Part shown: positions 1 through 7,920 of the stretch, piece after piece
Numbering within the stretch: position 1 is the first letter of the stretch
Layout: every line of letters begins with the position of its first letter
Notes under the pieces: model-generated
Databases searched by the model: none
What the model was told of the DNA's origin: nothing
Seen by the model: the letters and a program-made list of their open reading frames with translations, nothing else
NCBI GenBank assembly: GCA_900752545.1
Contig: CAADVS010000011.1
Span: 1-16,353, forward strand
Origin: an uncultured Collinsella sp.
GTDB lineage: Bacteria > Actinomycetota > Coriobacteriia > Coriobacteriales > Coriobacteriaceae
Direction of reading: 5' to 3'
Length of the DNA: 16,353 nucleotides
Translations under genes and position numbers: made by a program

Positions 1-1619
1 ATGGCGAGCAGCTGGCGCTGGCCCTGCGACAGGTTGGCGCCATCGGCCGTGACCGGTGTGTCGTAGCCCTGCGGCAGGCGGCGGATAAACGAATCCGCGC
101 AGGCGGCCTCGGCAGCGGCGCGCACCTCTTCGTCGGTCGCGTCGAGCTTGCCAAAGCGGATGTTCTGCGCAATGGTGCCGCTAAACAGGTGCGTGTCCTG
201 CAGCACAATGCCGAGCGACCCGCGCAGGCTGGCCTTGGCAATGTGCTTGACGTCGATGCCGTCGTACGTGATCTCGCCGTCATCGACCTCGTAGAAGCGG
301 TTGATGAGGTTGGTGATGGTCGTCTTTCCGGCGCCCGTCGAGCCCACAAACGCGATCTTTTGCCCCGGCTTGGCAAACAGGTTGAGATCCGTGAGCACAC
401 GGGTGCCCGGCACGTAGGAAAAATCCACGGCATGGAAGCGCACGTCGCCGGCAAGCGGGACCAAGCCGCACGTGAGCTCGGTGCCGTCGGCAGCCACCGC
501 GCGGCCCGACTCATCAACGGCAGCCACGTCATGCAAGTGCCCGTACGCGCCCACGCCCTGGCCCCCGGGAATCTTCCACGCCCATGCGGCGTCGCCCGTC
601 TGCACCAGCTCCACGCGGCCCTCGTCCACCTCGGGCTTAAGGTCCATGGCGGCAAACAGGCGCTCGGCACCGGCCAACGCGTTGAGCAAGAAGTTGCCCA
701 GCTGCGTAAACTGGTTGATGGGCATGGCCGCCTGGCGCACAAAGACCAGATAGCTTGCAAGCGCGCCCACGTCGGCGAGTCCCTTGATGCAGAGCATGCC
801 GCCCGCCACGGCGACGATGGCATAGTTGACGTAGCCAATCACCACGGTCATGGGCACCATGGAGTTGGCATAGCTCACGGCGGCGGTGCCGGTGCGGCGA
901 AGCTCGTCGTTGCGGCAGGTGAAGCCGGCAACATTCGCCGCCTCGCGGTTAAAGACCTTGATGACCTTTTGGCCCGAGACCATCTCTTCGATATATCCGT
1001 CCAGGTCGCCAAGCGATGCCTGCTGGGCGGCAAAGAAGCGCTTAGAGCGCGCGCCCGAGTAGCGCGCATACAGCACAATGGCTGCATCGCACACGAGCGT
1101 GATAATCGTGAGCTGCCAGTTAAGGATGATGAGCATAGCCGTGGTGCCCACAACCTGAATGGCGGCCTGAATCACGTTGGCAAAGCTGTTGTTAAGCGCC
1201 TCGGAGACGGTGTCGACGTCATTGGTGAAAAAGCTCATGATGTCGCCCGAGCGCGTGCTGTCAAAATAACTGAGCGGCAGTGTCTGGATGTGCGCGAACA
1301 GGTCGCGGCGAATATCGGACACCACGCGTTGGGCCGCGCGCACCATGATCTGCGAGTAGCCCAGGGCCGAAAGCACGCCCGCGGCGTAGATGATCGCCGT
1401 CAGGATGACCTGCTTGGCGAGCAGTTCCTCCCCGCCCGTGGCCAAACCGTTAACGATGGGGCGCACCATGTAGGTGCCGGCGAGGCTCGCGATGGCGGCA
1501 ACGGAGGCGAGCACGCCCACCGCGAGCAACGAGAACTTGGCATGCCCCATGTAGGAGAGCAAGCGGCGCACAGTGCGCTTGAGGTCGGCCGGGCGTGCTT
1601 GGGCTGCGGTCTTAGGCAT
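1..1619 (-). CDS. ABC exporter half-transporter, catalytic-type subunit (3' end cut by window edge)
   Basis: This is a type IV (ABCB-like) half-transporter with an N-terminal six-helix membrane domain (about residues 20-330) fused to a nucleotide-binding domain. The Walker A motif GSTGAGKTT is at residues 426-434 and a Q-loop (VLQD) follows. The ABC signature is LSQGQ at 530-534 instead of LSGGQ. The window ends at residue 539, so Walker B and the switch histidine are not visible. About 55 extra residues sit between the last membrane helix and the first strand of the nucleotide domain, as I recall for YfiC/YheH-like Firmicutes exporters. The ATG at 1619 is preceded by a GGAAGGGGGTGA ribosome site. 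It overlaps the upstream half-transporter gene by 8 nt, so the two are probably translationally coupled. The altered signature fits the partner that completes the degenerate ATP site of a heterodimer. The substrate (drug, lipid or peptide) cannot be told. Confidence 0.93.
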   Translation of the reverse strand, partial: MPKTAAQARPADLKRTVRRLLSYMGHAKFSLLAVGVLASVAAIASLAGTYMVRPIVNGLATGGEELLAKQVILTAIIYAAGVLSALGYSQIMVRAAQRVVSDIRRDLFAHIQTLPLSYFDSTRSGDIMSFFTNDVDTVSEALNNSFANVIQAAIQVVGTTAMLIILNWQLTIITLVCDAAIVLYARYSGARSKRFFAAQQASLGDLDGYIEEMVSGQKVIKVFNREAANVAGFTCRNDELRRTGTAAVSYANSMVPMTVVIGYVNYAIVAVAGGMLCIKGLADVGALASYLVFVRQAAMPINQFTQLGNFLLNALAGAERLFAAMDLKPEVDEGRVELVQTGDAAWAWKIPGGQGVGAYGHLHDVAAVDESGRAVAADGTELTCGLVPLAGDVRFHAVDFSYVPGTRVLTDLNLFAKPGQKIAFVGSTGAGKTTITNLINRFYEVDDGEITYDGIDVKHIAKASLRGSLGIVLQDTHLFSGTIAQNIRFGKLDATDEEVRAAAEAACADSFIRRLPQGYDTPVTADGANLSQGQRQLLA

Positions 1620-3441
1620 GGCGCTCACCCCCTTCCAAGGGCAATCCGCATGCGACGGAGGAAAATGGATCATTCGCGCAGCCACCGTCGTTGCCATCGC
1701 CGGCGTCCGCGTTCCCCGCAAACTCCATCTGCGAGGCGTAAATCTCCTGGTATATGTTGTCGCCCGCCAGCAGCTCCTCGTGCGTGCCCACGCCGTGGAC
1801 ACGACCGTCGTCCAGCACCACAATGCGATCGGCATCCATGACGCTCGCGATGCGCTGGGCGATGATGAGCACGGTCGTATCGGAAATCCGAGCGATGTGC
1901 TCGCGAATCTTAGCGTCGGTCGCCATATCGACCGCGCTGGTGGAGTCATCAAAAATGAGCACGCGCGGATGCTTGAGCAGCGTGCGCGCGATGCACAGGC
2001 GTTGCTTCTGGCCACCCGAAACACCAGCGCCGCCTTGGCCCAACTCGCCGTCCAGCCCGCCGATGCGATCAAGGAACTCGTCCACGCACGCCGCGCGGCA
2101 AGCCGCGAGGAGTTCATCGTCCGACGCCTGCGGATTGCCCCACTGCAGGTTCTCGCGCACGGTACCCGTAAACAGCACATTCTTTTGCAGCACAATGCCC
2201 ACAGCGTCGCGCAAGGCGGCGAGGTCGTAGTCGCGCACGTCGCGTCCGCCCACAAGCACGGCGCCTTCGGTGGCGTCGTACAGGCGCGCAATCAGCTGCA
2301 CAAGCGAGCTCTTGCCCGAGCCCGTGCCGCCGAGGATGCCCACCGTCGAGCCGCTCTCGATGCGAAGGTCGATATGCTCGAGCACATCCTCGGCTGCATC
2401 CGCGCGGTATTTAAAGGAAACGTCGCGAAACTCGATACTGCCGTCCGCTGGCGCCGCAATCGCGAGGTCTCCCGCGGGGTTGGCGATAAAGGGCTCCTCA
2501 TCGAGCACCTCTGCGATACGGCCCACACTCGTAAGAGCGCGCGTGAGCAGCAAAAACACGTTGGAAATCATCATGAGCGAATTCATGATCAGCAGCACGT
2601 AGCTCATAAAGCCCGTGAGTGAGCCCACGCCCAGCTTGCCGGCGAGAATCATGCGGCCGCCAATCCACAGGATGGAGAGCGCAGCCACGTACATCGACAG
2701 CTGAAACACCGGCAGGTTGAGCACCGCGTTGCCAAAGGTCTTCGTCGCAGTGCCGGCGAGCTCGGTATTGACGGTGTCGAACTTGGCCTCCTCGTGCTCG
2801 GTACGAACGTAGGCCTTGACGGCACGCACGGCGGTGAGGTCTTCCTGTACCACGCCGTTGAGGTGGTCCATCGAGGTCTGGAGTTGGCGGTAGAGCGGGC
2901 TCACGCGATAGGTGATGACGCCCAGCACGATTGCCAGCACGGGCAAGATGATCGCAAAGACGGTGGCGAGCGGGCGCGACAGCATCAGCGCGTAGATAAG
3001 GCCGACGATAAGCGTCACCGGGCCGCGCACCATAGGGCGAAAGCCGTTGCCCACAGCATTTTGGATAACGGTGATGTCCGTGGTCATGCGGGTGACGAGC
3101 GAGCTGGCGTCGTAGTTGTCCAGGTTACCAAAAGCGAGCGTCTGAATCTTTTTGTACTCGGCCTCGCGCAGGTTAGCGCCTAGGCCCGAGGCAACGCGGG
3201 CGGACGTGCGGGCATAACCCAAGCCCAGTACCAGCGAAAGCGCAGCGCACACCAACATGTACGCGCCCTGCAGCAGCATGTAGTTGATATCACCCGCAGG
3301 CACGCCCACATCGATGATGTTGGCCATGATGACCGGGATAAACAGCTCGAGCACCGTCTCGACCGACACAAAGAACACGCCGAGGATGGCATCGCGACGG
3401 TATGCCCCTAGATAGGAAAACAGAATCTTGAGATTGCGCAC
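1612..3441 (-). CDS. ABC exporter half-transporter, degenerate-site subunit
   Basis: This 609-residue protein is a full-length ABC half-transporter with a membrane domain at about 15-310 and a nucleotide-binding domain at about 335-575. Visible motifs are Walker A GGTGSGKS (371-378), Q-loop Q419, a canonical signature VSGGQ (474-478), Walker B LIFDD (495-499) and D-loop SAVD (502-505). The catalytic Glu after Walker B is Asp (D499), and the switch His is Gln (IAQR, Q529). The same pair is degenerate in TM287 of the TM287/288 exporter, so this should be the subunit carrying the non-hydrolysing site. The start is a GTG at 3441, about 9 nt after GGGGGA; the nearby ATG codons are out of frame. 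The C-terminal tail after residue 575 is Gly/Asp-rich, and its codons carry the ribosome site of the next gene. Transcription is probably from the promoter at 3483-3510. Confidence 0.93.
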   Translation of the reverse strand: MRNLKILFSYLGAYRRDAILGVFFVSVETVLELFIPVIMANIIDVGVPAGDINYMLLQGAYMLVCAALSLVLGLGYARTSARVASGLGANLREAEYKKIQTLAFGNLDNYDASSLVTRMTTDITVIQNAVGNGFRPMVRGPVTLIVGLIYALMLSRPLATVFAIILPVLAIVLGVITYRVSPLYRQLQTSMDHLNGVVQEDLTAVRAVKAYVRTEHEEAKFDTVNTELAGTATKTFGNAVLNLPVFQLSMYVAALSILWIGGRMILAGKLGVGSLTGFMSYVLLIMNSLMMISNVFLLLTRALTSVGRIAEVLDEEPFIANPAGDLAIAAPADGSIEFRDVSFKYRADAAEDVLEHIDLRIESGSTVGILGGTGSGKSSLVQLIARLYDATEGAVLVGGRDVRDYDLAALRDAVGIVLQKNVLFTGTVRENLQWGNPQASDDELLAACRAACVDEFLDRIGGLDGELGQGGAGVSGGQKQRLCIARTLLKHPRVLIFDDSTSAVDMATDAKIREHIARISDTTVLIIAQRIASVMDADRIVVLDDGRVHGVGTHEELLAGDNIYQEIYASQMEFAGNADAGDGNDGGCANDPFSSVACGLPLEGGERHA

Positions 3442-3482
3442 GCAGGTTCATCCCCCATCAAACGTTGTTCGCAAACCCACGT

Positions 3483-3510
3483 ATTATGGCGCGCCGTGCG
3501 GCGGTGTCAA
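3483..3510 (-). promoter_or_regulatory. Sigma-70-type promoter of the ABC exporter operon
   Basis: On the minus strand there is a perfect -35 box TTGACA (3510-3505), a 16-bp spacer, and a -10 box CATAAT (3488-3483, 5 of 6 consensus bases). Transcription would start near 3476, leaving a leader of about 35 nt before the GTG at 3441. The spacer holds the palindrome GGCGCGCC. This is the clearest promoter in the window. Confidence 0.7.
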
Positions 3511-3630
3511 GTGTTCCGAAATCGATTTCTGCAAGGCTAGTGCAGGCGCCATGCTCGCAGGGCGCACCCCTGTATTCAATTGGAAATGAACGCATGCGTG
3601 ACTTTTTTCGCCCCACTGTCGACACAAACC

Positions 3631-3661
3631 TTGACTCTACAATCGTTGTAGGGTTTTCACT
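3631..3661 (+). promoter_or_regulatory. MerR-type operator/promoter of the MATE gene
   Basis: A -35 box TTGACT (3631-3636) and a weak -10 box TTCACT (3656-3661) are separated by 19 bp, longer than the normal 17. The spacer is filled by a dyad: ACTCTACAA (3634-3642), centre TCG, TTGTAGGGT (3646-3654), with one mismatch across the arms. The inner CTACAA/TTGTAG arms are perfect. A 19-20-bp spacer with a central dyad is the hallmark of promoters that MerR-family regulators activate by untwisting DNA (MerR, ZntR, CadR, BmrR). The next gene encodes an efflux pump, which fits. The actual regulator is not intact in this window. The rest of 3442-3703 holds the divergent ABC promoter and nothing else I recognise. 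Confidence 0.6.
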
Positions 3662-3703
3662 ACACTGGTACGTAAACAAACCCAGCCAGAAAGTGCCCCG
3701 CCC

Positions 3704-5050
3704 ATGGAACACGACCTCACACGCGGTAATGTCCTTAAGACCATCGCGGTCTTTGCCCTGCCCTATATGCTCTCGTACTTTTTGCAGATGCTCTACGGCA
3801 TGGCCGACCTGTACATGATGGGGCAGTTTAGCGGCGCCGCCGGCATCACCGCCGTGGGCAATGGCGCGCAGACGCTCTATATCATTACCGTGACGCTCGT
3901 GGGCTTGGCCATGGGAACGACGGTTATCGTCGGCCACGCTGTGGGCTCGCGTCGGTTTGACCGCGCCGAGACCGCCATCGGCAACACCATCACGCTCTTT
4001 ATGGGTGTCTCGGTGGTACTGGCGGCTGTCCTGCTCGCACTGTGCCCGCAAATCGTGGCACTCATTGGCACGCCGGCCGAGGCGGTCGAAGGAACCGCCG
4101 CCTACCTGCGTATCTGCTTTGTCGGCATTCCCTTTATCGCCGCGTACAACATTCTTTCGGCCATCTTTCGCGGGCTGGGCGATTCGCGCTCGCCTATGTA
4201 CGTGATCGGCGTGGCATGCATCATCAACATCGCGCTCGACTTTCTGTTTATCGGGCACATGGGGCTCGGCCCCGTGGGCGCGGCGCTCGGCACGGTAACC
4301 GCGCAGACGGCCAGCGTTGCCCTCGCGCTCGTGTGGCTCAAGAGCCGCCGCACGAACATCCACGTTAAGCGCAGCGACCTGCGCCCCCAGCCCGAGGTGC
4401 TCGGCAGCATTCTTAAGATTGGCGTGCCTGTGGCCGTGCAGGACGGCTGCATCCAGGTGGCGTTTATGTTTATCACCGTCATCGCCAACCACCGAGGGCT
4501 CGTCGACGCCGCCGCCGTGGGTCTGGTCGAAAAGATGATCAGCTTTTTGTTCATTGTGCCAAGTTCCATGGGTGCCACCGTCAGCGCACTCACGGCGCAA
4601 AATGCCGGCGCGGGCAAGGGCGACCGCGCACGTCAGGTACTCAAGGACGCCATGACAATCTCGGTGGTGTACGGCTGCCTGATCACGGTGCTGATGTGGC
4701 TGGTGGCGCCAGCGTTTATTGGCTTTTTTGCCAAGGACGCTGCAGTAGTCGCCGCCGGTACCGGCTATATGCGCAGCTATATTTTCGACGCAATCTTTGC
4801 CGGCATCCACATTTGCTTTAGCGGCTTTTTCGCTGCATACGGCAAGAGCTACATCGGCTTTGCGCACAACGTGCTGGCCGTGGCGCTCATTCGCGTGCCG
4901 GGCGCGTGGCTGCTGTCGAACGCCTATTCCGACACGCTGTTTCCCATGGGCATCGCGTCGCCGTGCGGATCAATTTTGTCGGCGGTCATCTGTGTTGTCG
5001 CGTTTACCGTGCTCAACCGGCGCGGGGCTTTTGACAAGTTGGCAGCGTAG
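3704..5050 (+). CDS. MATE-family multidrug/cation efflux transporter
   Basis: This 448-residue polytopic protein has the normal length for MATE exporters (about 12 membrane helices), which expel drugs or other cationic compounds in exchange for Na+ or H+. The N-terminus (MEHDLTRGNVLKTIAVFALP, then helix 1 with YGMADLYMMG) has the typical MATE pattern of short polar lead, G-N, F-A-L-P and a Y-x-x-x-D segment. The two halves repeat the same topology (about 15-220 and 240-440). A loop near 90 carries GSRRFDRAE, the usual cytoplasmic G-(x)n-A-E segment between helices. The ATG at 3704 fits the family start, but I see only a weak ribosome site before it. It is the only plus-strand gene, diverging from the ABC operon, and is probably controlled by the MerR-like promoter at 3631-3661. 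The subfamily (DinF-like or other) and the substrate are not resolvable. Confidence 0.93.
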   Translation: MEHDLTRGNVLKTIAVFALPYMLSYFLQMLYGMADLYMMGQFSGAAGITAVGNGAQTLYIITVTLVGLAMGTTVIVGHAVGSRRFDRAETAIGNTITLFMGVSVVLAAVLLALCPQIVALIGTPAEAVEGTAAYLRICFVGIPFIAAYNILSAIFRGLGDSRSPMYVIGVACIINIALDFLFIGHMGLGPVGAALGTVTAQTASVALALVWLKSRRTNIHVKRSDLRPQPEVLGSILKIGVPVAVQDGCIQVAFMFITVIANHRGLVDAAAVGLVEKMISFLFIVPSSMGATVSALTAQNAGAGKGDRARQVLKDAMTISVVYGCLITVLMWLVAPAFIGFFAKDAAVVAAGTGYMRSYIFDAIFAGIHICFSGFFAAYGKSYIGFAHNVLAVALIRVPGAWLLSNAYSDTLFPMGIASPCGSILSAVICVVAFTVLNRRGAFDKLAA

Positions 5051-5145
5051 CGGGGCAACGCGAGATCGCCCTGATCGACGACATCATCAGCGACGACCCC
5101 GCGACCTATGTGACGCAGATCACGGTGCCGGTCTCTCTAGGCTAG
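5050..5145 (+). pseudogene. Possible C-terminal remnant of a MerR/BmrR-like effector-binding (GyrI-like) regulator
   Basis: Directly after the MATE stop, in another frame and with no start codon, about 31 codons read as protein-like sequence ending at TAG 5143-5145. Key stretches are REIALIDD, then SDDPATYVT and QITVPV. The pattern of E-I-x-L-x-D followed by D-P-x-x-Y-V-T-x-I-x-V-P-V at the very C-terminus resembles the end of GyrI-like effector-binding domains in BmrR-type MerR regulators. This is a recalled family pattern, not a search result. Upstream in this frame a TGA (5032-5034) lies inside the MATE gene, so only the tail remains. A perfect 8-bp hairpin (5145-5152 with 5163-5170) follows and could be its old terminator, though it has no T-run. 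It could also be a chance reading. Confidence 0.35.
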
Positions 5146-5316
5146 ACCGAGCCTCGCCTCTAGCTCGGTCAACGCCTCAAAGGCATCGCGAGATGCACCC
5201 GCCGCGCGCTCACGCTCGGCAATGCAAATTCGCATCATTAAGCGCTCTTTTGCCTGCACTTGGGAATGCCTCGCGCGCCCTTCCACCTGCAAGCAATTGC
5301 GATTCTCTATATCCAT
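5137..5316 (-). CDS. Small ORF translationally coupled to ligA (59 aa, unknown function)
   Basis: The ATG at 5316 overlaps the ligA stop by one base (TAATG). A strong GGAGG lies 4 nt upstream, inside the last ligA codons, which is an arrangement for translational coupling. The 59-residue product starts MDIENRNCLQVEGRARHSQ and ends with a predicted helical stretch rich in Glu, Arg and Ala (AERERAAGASRDAFEALTEL). It has two Cys residues, no membrane segment and no signal peptide. I recognise no family. It uses some codons that are rare in its neighbours (ATA, TTA, CTA). Its last codons overlap the hairpin 5145-5170 and meet the plus-strand remnant tail to tail. It could be a real small helical protein or a chance ORF. 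Confidence 0.4.
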   Translation of the reverse strand: MDIENRNCLQVEGRARHSQVQAKERLMMRICIAERERAAGASRDAFEALTELEARLGLA

Positions 5317-7544
5317 TACGCCTCCGGCACCTCACCAGTCGCCAGGATTTGCTCGAGTGCGTCCTCGTCCAGCACGGGTACGCCCAGCTGCTCGGCCTTG
5401 GTGAGCTTGGAGCCTGCTTTGGGGCCGGCGACCAGATAGCTCGTCTTCTTTGAAACACTGCCCGAAACCTTGGCACCAAGCACCTTGAGCGCCGCGCCCG
5501 CCTCGTCGCGCGTGCGGTTGACGAGCGTGCCGGTGAGCACGAAGGTCAGACCCGCAAGCGGTTGTGCGTCGGCGAGCTCGCCCGCCACGCCGGCATCGGC
5601 TGCGGCTTGCGCGTGTGCGGTGCCCAGGTCGACCTCGAGCGACAGACCCGCTTGGCGCAGACGCTCCAGCACGGCCAGGTTTTCGGGCACGGCCAGGAAC
5701 TGCTTAACGCTCGCCGCAATCTTGGGACCGATGCCCTCGCACTCGGCAATATCCTCTTCGCTCGCCAAGATAAGTTTGTCAATCGACAGGAATCGCTCGG
5801 CGATGACCTCGCCCACGCTCTTGCCCACGTGGCGGATACCCAGGGCAAACAGCACACGACCGAGCGGCTGGCTCTTGGACTTGTTGAGCTCGGCGATGAT
5901 TTTCTCGGCCGTCTTGAGGCCTACCGGAACGGGATCGCCCTTCTTGACGCCCTTTTTGCTGTTGGAGCTGGCATAGGTGCGCCCCGTGTCCAAGCCGGCG
6001 ATGTCGTCGACCGTGAGCTGGTAGAAGTCCGCGACATCGTGGATCAGGCCGGCGGCGATCATCTTGTCGACGATTTCATCGCCTAGACCATCAACGTCCA
6101 TGCAGCCACGGCTCACCCAGTGGAGCAGGCGCCCCTTGAGCTGCGCGGGGCAGTCGATGGAGACGCAGCGGTAAGCGACCTCGCCGTCCTCGTGGACCAC
6201 GGGGCTGCCGCACACGGGGCAGACCTCGGGCATGTGCCAGTCGACCGAATCGGCCGGGCGCTTGTCGAGTACCGGGCCCACGACCTCCGGGATCACGTCA
6301 CCCGCCTTGTGCACGATGATGGTGTCGCCCTCGCGCACGTTTTTGCGACGGATCTCGTCGATATTGTGCAGCGTGGCGCGCGCGATGGTGGAGCCGGCAA
6401 CCGTCACCGGGTCGAACTCGGCGACCGGCGTGAGCACACCGGTGCGGCCCACCTGGATGCGGATTTCGCGCAGGATGGTCTGCTTTTCCTCGGGCGGAAA
6501 CTTAAAGGCAATGGCCCAGCGCGGCGCGCGGGCAGTAAAGCCCAGGTCGAGCTGCTGCTGGAAGCTGTCGACCTTTACGACCACGCCGTCGATGTCGTAG
6601 TCCAGGTCACCGCGGTGCTCAAGCGCCTGGGCACAGAACTCGTGGACCTCGGCGGGCGTGGCGCAACGGGCAACGTTAGGGTTGACGCTAAAGCCAGCGT
6701 TGCGCAGCCAGTCGAGGAACTCGCGCTGGCTGTGGACGTGCAGCGGATCGGTATCGGCGATGGCATAGATAAAGGTGGCAAGATCGCGGCGTGCCGTGAT
6801 CTTGGGGTCCTTTTGGCGCAGGCTGCCGGCGGCAGCGTTGCGCGGGTTGGCGAAGGGGTCGCGACCCTCGGCATCGGCCTCGTCGTTCAGACGAACAAAG
6901 CTGCCCTTAGGCATGTAGACCTCGCCGCGCACCTCAATGGTGCGCTCGCGGTCGGCGCCCATGTGAGCGAGCGCCGGCTCGGACAGGTGCATGGGCACAT
7001 CCTTGATGGTGCGCACGTTGAGCGACACATCCTCGCCCGTGGTGCCATCGCCACGTGTGGCCGCACGTACGAAGGTGCCGTTTTGGTAGGTAAGGGCCAC
7101 GCCCAGACCGTCGATCTTAAGCTCGCAGGTATAGGTGACGCTGCCGGCACCGAGCGCATCCTCGGCGCGCTGGAGCCACGCGTCGAGTTCATCCAGATCC
7201 ATGGCATCATCCATGGAATACATGCGCGCCATATGCGTGACCGGCGTAAACTGCTCGCTCACGTAGCCGCCCACGCGCTGGGTATAGCTGTCGGGCGTCA
7301 CCAGGTCGGGGTAGGTCGCCTCGATTTCCTGCAGCTCAACGAGCATTTTGTCGAAAGCGGCGTCCGTGATCTCGGGCGCATCGAGCATGTAGTAGCGATA
7401 GGCGTGGTAATCGAGCTCGTGGCGCAGCTCGGCCGCACGCGCTGCCGCCTGGGCACGGGCATCGGCCGGTACAGCGACATCCGTGCTCGCGGGCGTTTCG
7501 GTATCGATGTCCACGCCGTCACCAAACAGGCTCGATTGCTCCAT
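5316..7544 (-). CDS. ligA: NAD+-dependent DNA ligase LigA
   Basis: LigA seals nicks in DNA during replication and repair using NAD+ as the AMP donor. The 742-residue protein shows the full domain order. The N-terminal Ia domain has a YHAYRYY-type segment (about 46-52). The adenylation domain has the catalytic Lys in ELKIDG (K143), followed by TRGDGTTGEDV. The OB fold is at about 345-430. The Cys4 zinc finger is C442, C445, C460 and C465. Helix-hairpin-helix repeats (about 500-640) and a BRCT domain (about 663-742) complete it. It is longer than the usual 670 or so residues because of a poorly conserved N-terminal lead (1-35), about 20 extra residues in the helix-hairpin-helix region (near 520-540) and a linker before BRCT. 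The ATG at 7544 follows AAGGAGTG at a good distance. A TAGTAT hexamer (7580-7575) could be its -10, but no -35 is evident. Confidence 0.97.
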   Translation of the reverse strand: MEQSSLFGDGVDIDTETPASTDVAVPADARAQAAARAAELRHELDYHAYRYYMLDAPEITDAAFDKMLVELQEIEATYPDLVTPDSYTQRVGGYVSEQFTPVTHMARMYSMDDAMDLDELDAWLQRAEDALGAGSVTYTCELKIDGLGVALTYQNGTFVRAATRGDGTTGEDVSLNVRTIKDVPMHLSEPALAHMGADRERTIEVRGEVYMPKGSFVRLNDEADAEGRDPFANPRNAAAGSLRQKDPKITARRDLATFIYAIADTDPLHVHSQREFLDWLRNAGFSVNPNVARCATPAEVHEFCAQALEHRGDLDYDIDGVVVKVDSFQQQLDLGFTARAPRWAIAFKFPPEEKQTILREIRIQVGRTGVLTPVAEFDPVTVAGSTIARATLHNIDEIRRKNVREGDTIIVHKAGDVIPEVVGPVLDKRPADSVDWHMPEVCPVCGSPVVHEDGEVAYRCVSIDCPAQLKGRLLHWVSRGCMDVDGLGDEIVDKMIAAGLIHDVADFYQLTVDDIAGLDTGRTYASSNSKKGVKKGDPVPVGLKTAEKIIAELNKSKSQPLGRVLFALGIRHVGKSVGEVIAERFLSIDKLILASEEDIAECEGIGPKIAASVKQFLAVPENLAVLERLRQAGLSLEVDLGTAHAQAAADAGVAGELADAQPLAGLTFVLTGTLVNRTRDEAGAALKVLGAKVSGSVSKKTSYLVAGPKAGSKLTKAEQLGVPVLDEDALEQILATGEVPEA

Positions 7545-7652
7545 AGCGGCACTCCTTCGCTCGATTTCAAACGGATACTAGAGTACCACCGGTCGCAATG
7601 GGGTCGAATAGCCCTTTCGAACCGCACCGAATCGGCAGCCGCCAGACCGGGG

Positions 7653-7855
7653 TGGACAGTTAGTTCAGATACGTATAAATCCTAGAGCTGAATCAGGCAC
7701 GAACACCCCTGTTTCAGCTAATTTGGGCTCCTCGAGACCATGTAAACGTCCCGCTCTCCCTTCCAAACACCCATTCGAGCCCCATCCCAATCAAAAATTG
7801 CTCAAAACGCATCCCAAGCTGCCCCAGATTTATACGTATCTGAACTAACTGTCCA
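7653..7855. repeat. 203-bp element with perfect 29-bp terminal inverted repeats (MITE-like)
   Basis: The left arm at 7653-7681 begins TGGACAGTTAGTTCAGATAC, and the right arm at 7827-7855 is its exact reverse complement over 29 bases. The arms enclose 145 nt, which contain a nested hairpin (7686-7697 with 7708-7719, one mismatch) and a weaker one (7725-7730 with 7777-7782). The arms themselves contain the palindrome ATACGTAT. There is no transposase and no clear target-site duplication; CCAGACC occurs at 7642-7648 and 7853-7859, but the second copy overlaps the arm. The size and perfect ends suit a miniature inverted-repeat element mobilised in trans, or a long structured RNA between htrA and ligA. 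The rest of the htrA-ligA gap (7545-7652, 7856-7920) shows no gene. Confidence 0.7.
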
Positions 7856-7920
7856 GACCATTACGAACCAGGCCTCTTGTCAGCCCCAAGTGATCCGTTT
7901 TCCTCCGTCCCCAACGGATC

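Noticed and set aside
189..1841. Long plus-strand open frame (550 codons) opposite the ABC genes
   Set aside because: It is antisense to a clear ABC transporter. Its composition (His, Arg, Ala and Gly rich) is typical of the complement of GC-rich coding DNA.
3458..4867. 469-codon minus-strand frame opposite the MATE gene
   Set aside because: The MATE reading is unambiguous; this frame is a His/Asp/Arg-rich shadow with no family pattern.
6120..7685. 521-codon plus-strand frame opposite ligA
   Set aside because: It is a shadow of ligA; its last codons merely run into the left arm of the inverted-repeat element.
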